From Nitrospirae bacterium CG1_02_44_142 (GTDB lineage Bacteria > Nitrospirota > Thermodesulfovibrionia > Thermodesulfovibrionales > UBA1546), in the NCBI GenBank assembly GCA_001871685.1, contig MNVK01000021.1:1-11481 (forward strand): DNA of 11,481 bases, in the 5' to 3' direction. The translations under genes and the position numbers were made by a program. Below are positions 6,827-11,481 of the stretch, piece after piece. Numbering within the stretch: the first letter of the stretch is position 1; every line of letters begins with the position of its first letter. Below the pieces are notes generated by a model. It was not told the origin of the DNA and made no database searches. It saw nothing but the letters and a program-made list of their open reading frames with translations.

Positions 6827-7456
6827 GTTTTTTCAGAAGACGATTTGATTCAACTCTCTTCCTTGCAGCACTTCATGTACTGCAAGCGGCAGTGCGCTCT
6901 GATCCATATTGAGCAGATATGGAGCGAGAATGTTTTCACTGCCGAGGGCAGGATTATGCACGACAAAGCAGATAGCAACAAATTCGAATCACGCGGGAAT
7001 GTTCGTATTGACTATAGCGTTCCCCTGCGGTCGCTGAGACTTGGGCTTATCGGAAAGGCGGATGTGGTGGAGTTTCACAAACAGGGTGACAAGTGGATTC
7101 CTTTTCCTGTGGAATACAAGCGCGGAAAACCCAAGATTGATGATTGCGATAAAGTGCAGCTTTGCGCTCAGGCAATCTGTCTTGAGGAGATGCTGAATGT
7201 CGAAATTCCGGAAGGAGCACTTTTTTACGGCCAGACTCACCACAGGCATGATGTGATTTTTGACAAGGCATTGCGCATGGAAACAGAAGATACAGCAAGA
7301 AAAGTTCACGCGCTGATTGAATCAGGCATCACGCCGAAAGCTGAATACTCGAAAAAGTGCAAGAAATGTTCATTGCTTGAGTTGTGTATGCCGAAAACAT
7401 GCGGTAAGTCATGGTCGGCAAGGAAGTATCTATTGACGGCTATTGAGGAGGGATGA
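6800..7456 (+). CDS. cas4: Cas4 RecB-like exonuclease with iron-sulfur cysteines
   Basis: 218 aa. The Cas4 core begins at FSEDDLIQLSSLQHF (11-25) and YCKRQCALIH, whose C28 is the first iron-sulfur ligand. RecB-nuclease residues are H in GRIMHDKAD, D88 in GKADVVEF, and E105 and K107 in VEYKRG, followed by QLCAQAICLEEML. The last three cluster cysteines are in KCKKCSLLELC and the PKTC end (C187, C190, C196, with C201 also present). Cas4 works with Cas1-Cas2, trims prespacers and checks the PAM, setting spacer orientation. The only good start is ATG 6800; the ribosome site is weak (AGG at 6791-6793). Residues 1-10 are an extension outside the normal core and are encoded by a palindromic repeat shared with the preceding gene. 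The 3' end overlaps the RhuM gene by ATGA. Confidence 0.94.
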   Translation: MSYTTHKTYVFSEDDLIQLSSLQHFMYCKRQCALIHIEQIWSENVFTAEGRIMHDKADSNKFESRGNVRIDYSVPLRSLRLGLIGKADVVEFHKQGDKWIPFPVEYKRGKPKIDDCDKVQLCAQAICLEEMLNVEIPEGALFYGQTHHRHDVIFDKALRMETEDTARKVHALIESGITPKAEYSKKCKKCSLLELCMPKTCGKSWSARKYLLTAIEEG

Positions 7457-8517
7457 AGAAAAGGAAGCCCATGAAGAAAAAGAAAGAACAAATTCCAGTT
7501 AAAAGTGATTTGATTCTGTATCAGACAGAGGACGGCAAAACAAGGATTGAAGTCCGGCTGCAGGATGAAACCGTGTGGCTTAGCCAGAAGCTTATGGCTG
7601 AACTGTTTCAAACAACCAAACAAAATATTAGTCTGCATATCCAGAACATATTTGACGAGGGCGAACTGATGCCTGAAGCAACTGTCAAGGAATACTTGAC
7701 AGTTCAAACAGAAGGCCCACGGCAGGTAAAGAGGCCTGTTGATTTCTATAACCTCGATATGATTATTTCAGTAGGTTATCGGGTCAACAGTATTCGCGGC
7801 ACGCAATTCCGCATTTGGGCGACCCAACGGCTGCGGGAATACATTATCAAGGGTTTTACTCTTGACGATGAGCGTTTGAAGCAGGCCGGAGGCGGCAATT
7901 ACTTTGATGAACTGCTTGCCCGCATCCGTGACATTCGCTCGTCTGAAAAAATCTTCTGGCGCAAAGTGCTGGATATTTATGCTACGAGTATTGATTATGA
8001 TTCTAACACTGATATGTCAAAGGAGTTCTTCTCAATTATACAGAATAAGATGCACTGGGCAGCACATGGTCATACTGCCGCAGAAATTATTTATGACAGG
8101 GCTGATGCCTCAAAACCGCATATGGGCATGACTGTGTGGCTGGGCGATAAACCCCGGAAAGCAGATGCTGAAATTGCCAAGAATTATTTGAATGAGCAAG
8201 AGCTTGATGTATTGAACCGGATTGTAACTATGTATCTCGACTTTGCCGAACTTCAAGCTTTGAACCGAAAGTCTATGCATATGAGGGACTGGATTGCCAA
8301 GCTCGACGATTTTTTAAAGCTCACCGGCAGGGATATTCTCACTCATGCCGGAAAAATCAGTCATGATGAAGCATTGGGAAAAGCTCATGCTGAATATGAA
8401 CGACACCACACAGAACGACTGAATGAACCGTCTTCTGTTGAGAAGCAATTCCTTGAAGCGTTAGATAAGACAAAGCAGATAGATAAATCGAAAAGACGAG
8501 GTCGCAAAAAAGAATGA
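7453..8517 (+). CDS. RhuM-family protein embedded between cas4 and cas1
   Basis: 354 aa, matching the RhuM family (PF13310-like), named after a Salmonella pathogenicity-island gene; its biochemical activity is not established. The N-terminus is very basic; residues 43-64 (LSQKLMAELFQTTKQNISLHI) look like a helix-turn-helix, followed by TVQTEG and VDFYNLDMIISVGYRVNS..GTQFRIWAT (96-124). The C-terminal part holds QNKMHWAAHGHTAAEIIYD (197-215), MGMTVW (224-229) and AKNYLNEQELDVLNRIVTMYLD (242-263), all typical. The family resembles the DNA-binding part of some Fic/Doc-associated proteins, hence toxin-like or regulatory guesses. Stop/start overlaps of ATGA join it to cas4 (7453-7456) and to cas1 (8514-8517), so it should be translated with the adaptation genes. 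The start is ambiguous: GAGGAGGG sits almost against ATG 7453, while ATG 7471 has AAGGAAG at 7461-7467. The frame is intact. Confidence 0.9.
   Translation: MKKRKPMKKKKEQIPVKSDLILYQTEDGKTRIEVRLQDETVWLSQKLMAELFQTTKQNISLHIQNIFDEGELMPEATVKEYLTVQTEGPRQVKRPVDFYNLDMIISVGYRVNSIRGTQFRIWATQRLREYIIKGFTLDDERLKQAGGGNYFDELLARIRDIRSSEKIFWRKVLDIYATSIDYDSNTDMSKEFFSIIQNKMHWAAHGHTAAEIIYDRADASKPHMGMTVWLGDKPRKADAEIAKNYLNEQELDVLNRIVTMYLDFAELQALNRKSMHMRDWIAKLDDFLKLTGRDILTHAGKISHDEALGKAHAEYERHHTERLNEPSSVEKQFLEALDKTKQIDKSKRRGRKKE
7681..7703 (+). repeat. Inverted repeat within the RhuM gene
   Basis: ACTGTCAAG (7681-7689) and CTTGACAGT (7695-7703) form a perfect 9-bp stem with a 5-nt loop. It lies in the conserved TVKEYLTVQTEG coding segment, so the pairing may simply follow from the protein sequence. 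Confidence 0.7.
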
Positions 8518-9545
8518 AAAGACACCTTAATACATTGTTCGTAACAACGCAGGGCGCGTATCTTTCAAAAGAAGGAGAAACAGTCATTGTCAAGGTTGAT
8601 GGCGAAGTGGCCCTGCGCCTGCCTGTTCATACCCTCGGAGGCATTGTCTGTTTCGGACAGGTCAGTTGCAGCCCGTATCTTATGGGTTTTTGCGCAGAGC
8701 GCGGCGTGTCAGTTAGTTTCATGACTGAAAACGGCAGCTTCCTTGCAAAGGTGCAGGGGCCTGTGTCAGGCAATGTGCTTTTGAGGCGCGAACAATACAG
8801 GAAGGCTGATGATCAGAAATTCTCTGCTGAAATGGCGACTGCTTTTCTTACAGGAAAGATTACCAACAGCAGGACGGTTTTGCAAAGAGCGCTGCGGGAT
8901 CATTCAGAGAAGATTGAATGTTCCGAGCTTGAAGATGCAGTTCAAAAACTCAACAGCTCTTTGAGGAGGCTTCAGTCTGATTCAGAGCTCGATTCTTTGC
9001 GCGGGATTGAGGGCGACTCTGCAAATGCATATTTCAGCGTCTTCGATCACCTGATTACAACTCAAAAGGAAAACTTCTTTTTCAAGGAGCGTAACAGGCG
9101 TCCGCCGCTCGATAATGTAAACTGTTTGATTTCTTTTCTTTATGTGATTCTGATGCACGATATAAGGTCTGCGCTTGAAGCAGTCGGGCTGGACCCTGCT
9201 GTGGGCTTTTTGCACAGAGATCGGCCGGGAAGATACAGCCTTGCCCTGGATTTGATGGAAGAGTTCCGTCCGTTTTTTGCAGACCGTCTGGCTCTTTCAT
9301 TGATAAATCTCTGTCAGGTGCAGGACAAGGGGTTTAATAAAAAAGAATCAGGCGCAGTATGGATGGATGACGAAACGAGAAAAACAGTGCTGGTGACTTA
9401 TCAGAAGCGAAAGCAGGATGAGATAATGCATCCTTTTTTGAAAGAGAAAGTTACTGTCGGGCTGTTATTTCACACGCAGGCATTGCTTCTGGCGCGCTAT
9501 CTGCGCGGGGATATGGATGCATATCCGCCGTTTATATGGAAGTGA
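8514..9545 (+). CDS. cas1: Cas1 integrase, type I-C
   Basis: 343 aa, normal length. The N-terminal beta domain starts MKRHLNTLFVTTQGAYLSK, as in I-C Cas1. The catalytic helical domain shows GIEGDSANAYFSVF with metal ligand E166, GFLHRDRPGR with H234, and LALDLMEEFRP with D246. With Cas2 it forms the integrase that inserts new spacers at the leader-repeat junction; Cas4 assists in this subtype. The start ATG 8514 overlaps the RhuM stop by ATGA and has only a distant GAGG (8498-8501) upstream, so translation probably depends on ribosomes ending the RhuM gene. Codons and motifs look intact. It ends at 9545, 162 nt before cas2, a larger gap than elsewhere in the operon and filled with palindromic elements. 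Confidence 0.96.
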   Translation: MKRHLNTLFVTTQGAYLSKEGETVIVKVDGEVALRLPVHTLGGIVCFGQVSCSPYLMGFCAERGVSVSFMTENGSFLAKVQGPVSGNVLLRREQYRKADDQKFSAEMATAFLTGKITNSRTVLQRALRDHSEKIECSELEDAVQKLNSSLRRLQSDSELDSLRGIEGDSANAYFSVFDHLITTQKENFFFKERNRRPPLDNVNCLISFLYVILMHDIRSALEAVGLDPAVGFLHRDRPGRYSLALDLMEEFRPFFADRLALSLINLCQVQDKGFNKKESGAVWMDDETRKTVLVTYQKRKQDEIMHPFLKEKVTVGLLFHTQALLLARYLRGDMDAYPPFIWK

Positions 9546-9561
9546 GAGACCCCTCTTTACT

Positions 9562-9582
9562 CCTCCCCTTGCCAAGGGGAGG
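9562..9582. repeat. 21-bp palindrome between cas1 and cas2
   Basis: CCTCCCCTTG (9562-9571), one central C, CAAGGGGAGG (9573-9582), then GACGGGTGGGG. A GC-rich palindrome of the type scattered between genes in many environmental genomes. It could form a strong hairpin in the cas1-cas2 transcript, but no T-run follows, so a terminator role is doubtful. Confidence 0.8.
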
Positions 9583-9625
9583 ACGGGTGGGGTTAAAGTA
9601 TAAGGAGAATTATAATCACATTCTC

Positions 9626-9686
9626 TGTCACTCCCGCTTGTCGGGAGTCTTTCTTGAAGAACGATTCTGGACAAGCCAGAATGACA
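9626..9686. mobile_element. 61-bp MITE-like palindromic element between cas1 and cas2
   Basis: Left arm TGTCACTCCCGCTTGT (9626-9641) and right arm ACAAGCCAGAATGACA (9671-9686) are inverted with 13 of 16 matches. Each arm also forms its own 7-bp hairpin: ACTCCCG/CGGGAGT (9630-9648) and ATTCTGG/CCAGAAT (9664-9682), with complementary 5-nt loops CTTGT and ACAAG. TGTCATTC-type ends are typical of small dispersed palindromic repeats in bacteria. No clear target duplication is visible. It ends 21 nt before the cas2 start. Confidence 0.6.
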
Positions 9687-9707
9687 TACATTTGTGGTGA
9701 GGTTTTT

Positions 9708-9998
9708 ATGTTTATGATTGTAAGTTATGATGTGTCAACAGTTGAGAAGGGCGGGCCGCGCCGCCTGCGGAGGGTAGCTCGCGCATGTCTTGACTATGGA
9801 CAGAGGGTTCAGAATTCTGTCTTTGAATGTATTGTTGACCCTGTGCAATGGACAACGCTCAGGTCGAGGCTCGTTAAGGAGATTGACCCTAAAAAAGACA
9901 GTCTGAGGTTTTATTATCTCGGCTCTAACTGGAAACACAGGGTTGAGCATGTGGGCGCAAAGGCAACGATTGAACAGGATGGGCCGTTGATAATTTGA
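9708..9998 (+). CDS. cas2: Cas2, partner of Cas1 in spacer integration
   Basis: 96 aa, starting MFMIVSYDVST with the conserved Asp at position 8, then GPRRLRRVARACLDYGQRVQNSVFEC, typical of Cas2, and the strand SLRFYYLGSNW. It forms the central dimer that bridges two Cas1 dimers and measures prespacer length. I chose ATG 9708 because GGTGAGG at 9696-9702 lies 5 nt upstream and the protein then begins exactly as family members do; the frame is open back to 9654, but that part lies inside the palindromic element. Two codons later ATG 9714 is an alternative. The gene is separated from cas1 by 162 nt, so it may have some independent expression. The array leader follows directly. Confidence 0.95.
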   Translation: MFMIVSYDVSTVEKGGPRRLRRVARACLDYGQRVQNSVFECIVDPVQWTTLRSRLVKEIDPKKDSLRFYYLGSNWKHRVEHVGAKATIEQDGPLII

Positions 9999-10002
9999 TG
10001 GC

Positions 10003-10045
10003 TTGCGAACCTGAGGGGCACATAAGTCGTCGGTAAAGTTCGCAA
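10003..10045 (+). repeat. Leader inverted repeat TTGCGAAC / GTTCGCAA
   Basis: TTGCGAAC (10003-10010) and GTTCGCAA (10038-10045) are perfect inverted 8-mers; a third copy, GTTCGCAG, is at 10128-10135. These may be protein-binding or adaptation motifs of the leader; the role is inferred from repetition only. Confidence 0.55.
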
Positions 10046-10084
10046 ACCATAAAATAGCTTTCAAAAACGCTGTGTTTTGTAAAA

Positions 10085-10097
10085 TGCTCTTTGACAA
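10085..10097 (+). promoter_or_regulatory. boxA-like antitermination signal in the leader
   Basis: TGCTCTTTGACAA matches the ribosomal-operon boxA TGCTCTTTAACAA at 12 of 13 positions. boxA RNA is bound by NusB-NusE (S10) and protects untranslated transcripts from Rho; this has been described for CRISPR arrays as well as rRNA operons. It lies 84 nt before the first repeat in the transcribed orientation. Confidence 0.68.
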
Positions 10098-10181
10098 CTG
10101 AAGGTTTTATTTGCAGAAAAAGATGCGGTTCGCAGAAAATGAGCAATTTATCTTTTTAATTTAGTAAGTTGTAGTTTAACA

Positions 10182-11403
10182 GTCGCCCCTCGCGCAGGGG
10201 CGTGGATTGAAACATCATAATAGATAGTATCTGCTTCCATCCCTAAGTCGCCCCTCGCGCAGGGGCGTGGATTGAAACATATTCACCCCTATTAATCTTT
10301 GCCCTCAAAGCGGTCGCCCCTCGCGCAGGGGCGTGGATTGAAACGTTTATAATTGGCATATTATCTCCTTATTCAGGTCGCCCCTCGCGCAGGGGCGTGG
10401 ATTGAAACTAATGATAAGGCTTAGGAATATTATTGACAAAAGGTCGCCCCTCGCGCAGGGGCGTGGATTGAAACCCCGGTCGGCGTGTGGTCAAATTTTT
10501 GATAATCGTCGCCCCTCGCGCAGGGGCGTGGATTGAAACCTCCGGGGGACTGATATATCAATAAGATATCCTTGTCGCCCCTCGCGCAGGGGCGTGGATT
10601 GAAACCCGCTGCTTTGGGTTCGGCGTGTGCCTGCACTCCGGTCGCCCCTCGCGCAGGGGCGTGGATTGAAACCTTTTGACCATCCCAACGGATTTCCTTG
10701 CCATCAATGGTCGCCCCTCGCGCAGGGGCGTGGATTGAAACTTTTTCAAATATCCCTACCACCTGCTCCGCACCAGTCGCCCCTCGCGCAGGGGCGTGGA
10801 TTGAAACTAAGTATTTTGCGTAATCTAAGTATTTTGCGTAAGTCGCCCCTCGCGCAGGGGCGTGGATTGAAACCCGTCGGCTGCCGGGAGTTGCGAGCTT
10901 TAAAGCTGTCGCCCCTCGCGCAGGGGCGTGGATTGAAACATTATTCTCCAGCATCCAGCCTCTATCATTTAAGAGTCGCCCCTCGCGCAGGGGCGTGGAT
11001 TGAAACTAAACTACCCTTGACAGCTTGTAGTAATTTGTTGTCGCCCCTCGCGCAGGGGCGTGGATTGAAACCTTCATCATAGCTGTATTGTAGTCCTGCT
11101 GATATTGTCGCCCCTCGCGCAGGGGCGTGGATTGAAACTAAAAAAAGGAGATGCAATATGCGAAAAAAGATAGTCGCCCCTCGCGCAGGGGCGTGGATTG
11201 AAACAACTTGTGCGGGCATAACAAGGAAAGAAATTAAGCGTCGCCCCTCGCGCAGGGGCGTGGATTGAAACATTTCCCGTCTCCTTTTTTGCCGGGCCTG
11301 CCTCGTCGCCCCTCGCGCAGGGGCGTGGATTGAAACTGTGATTTTTATCTTCATTTTCTCTCTCCTTTGTTGTCGCCCCTCGCGCAGGGGCGTGGATTGA
11401 AAC
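10182..11403 (+). CRISPR. Type I-C CRISPR array, 19 identical 32-bp repeats, 18 spacers plus one terminal
   Basis: The repeat starts GTCGCCCCTCG and ends GTGGATTGAAAC, the I-C class. CGCCCCT (repeat bases 3-9) pairs with AGGGGCG (15-21) around CGCGC, a 7-bp stem; the 11 bases after it, TGGATTGAAAC, fit the 11-nt 5' handle left by Cas5c. Repeats begin at 10182, 10247, 10313, 10377, 10443, 10508, 10574, 10641, 10710, 10776, 10842, 10908, 10975, 11040, 11107, 11173, 11240, 11305 and 11372. Spacer lengths in order are 33, 34, 32, 34, 33, 34, 35, 37, 34, 34, 34, 35 (spacer 12), 33, 35, 34, 35, 33 and 35. I saw no repeat variant. Newest spacers should be at the left. Targets cannot be named without a search. 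Confidence 0.98.
10808..10841 (+). repeat. Spacer 10, itself a tandem duplication
   Basis: TAAGTATTTTGCGTAA occurs twice, separated by TC, filling the whole 34-nt spacer (18-nt period). On the minus strand this reads as repeated YAKYLD codons, so the target probably holds a hexapeptide-coding tandem repeat. Confidence 0.85.
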
Positions 11404-11468
11404 ATGACCTTACATTCAGCAGAAGCACCGATTATGGTCGCTCTACATGGGGGCGGTTGCTTCTCAGA
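11404..11468 (+). CRISPR. Terminal spacer and degenerate last repeat
   Basis: After repeat 19 comes a 33-nt segment (11404-11436) of spacer length, then GTCGCTCTACATGGGGGCGG (from 11437), which keeps the first five repeat bases and the GGGGCG half of the stem (allowing a 1-nt shift) but loses the ATTGAAAC end. This fits a decayed leader-distal repeat, so the array ends here. The last 13 bases of the window show nothing recognisable. Confidence 0.7.
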
Positions 11469-11481
11469 AAAGAAAATCCTG

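Larger units (their letters stand above)
9999..10181 (+). promoter_or_regulatory. CRISPR leader
   Basis: A-T rich 183-nt stretch between cas2 and the first repeat, with no gene. It holds three GTTCGCA motifs (one inverted) and a boxA match. The leader side is fixed by repeat orientation (ends ATTGAAAC), by the cas genes lying on this side, and by a decayed repeat at the far end. Possible minus-10 hexamers TAAAAT occur at 10050-10055 and 10080-10085, but neither has a convincing minus-35, so I do not assign a promoter. Confidence 0.85.

Noticed and set aside
9654..9707. Upstream extension of cas2 by 18 codons
   Set aside because: It falls in the MITE-like element, and Cas2 proteins start at MFMIVSYDV; GGTGAGG precedes ATG 9708.
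158..9998. Possible missing cas6
   Set aside because: Type I-C uses Cas5c for repeat cleavage, so absence of cas6 is normal.
10091..10096. TTGACA as a minus-35 promoter element in the leader
   Set aside because: No minus-10-like hexamer at 16-18 nt; the bases are better explained as part of the boxA match.
10475..10640. Shared 10-mer TCGGCGTGTG in spacers 5 and 7
   Set aside because: With 19 spacers one shared 10-mer is not very unlikely, and the flanking bases differ; no evidence of a common target.
10430..11405. Long open frames on both strands across the array, with recurring VSIHAPARGAT or SPLAQGRGLK peptides
   Set aside because: They are translations of the CRISPR repeat with spacers of suitable length; there is no ribosome site or protein logic.

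Overview
This window is an almost complete type I-C CRISPR-Cas locus, all on the + strand, running from a broken cas3 at the left edge to what looks like the leader-distal end of the CRISPR array. Dense purine-rich Shine-Dalgarno sites, overlapping genes and the protein families present indicate a Gram-negative-type bacterium. The four-helix-bundle and RhuM accessory genes and the dispersed palindromes are reminiscent of environmental Nitrospirota or Desulfobacterota genomes. That placement is a guess; nothing here fixes the phylum.

Layout: (1) 3-109, a stump of a type I-C cas3 HD domain, broken just after the HD-x-GK motif, in the place where cas3 normally heads a I-C operon. (2) 158-3973, the effector module: cas5c (which also processes crRNA, so no cas6 is needed), a long cas8c with a strong in-frame internal start for the small subunit Cas11c, and cas7c. 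(3) 3980-6187, a second, full-length HD plus DEAH-helicase cas3 in an unusual position after cas7. (4) 6220-9998, the adaptation module cas4, cas1 and cas2. It carries two non-cas genes: a four-helix-bundle (S23-type) gene full of perfect inverted repeats just before cas4, and a RhuM-family gene joined by ATGA stop/start overlaps between cas4 and cas1. (5) 9546-9707, a short spacer between cas1 and cas2 holding a 21-bp palindrome and a small MITE-like palindromic element. (6) 9999-10181, the leader, with a good boxA antitermination match and three GTTCGCA motifs. (7) 10182-11403, 19 identical 32-bp repeats with 18 spacers, then a 19th spacer and a decayed terminal repeat.

How the parts should work together: Cas4-Cas1-Cas2 select, trim and integrate new spacers at the leader end (left end of the array). 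The array transcript folds into a 7-bp stem per repeat and is cut by Cas5c, leaving an 11-nt 5' handle. Cas5c, Cas7c, Cas8c and Cas11c form the surveillance complex, which recruits the Cas3 nuclease-helicase. The roles of the four-helix-bundle and RhuM genes are unknown; their tight placement suggests either integrated cargo that is co-translated or accessory factors.

The most informative observations are the apparent cas3 replacement, the Cas11c internal start, RhuM translationally locked between cas4 and cas1, a cas4 start codon and N-terminus that lie inside a palindromic repeat shared with the four-helix-bundle gene, the leader boxA, and an apparent excess of spacers that match ribosome-binding-site/start-codon regions.
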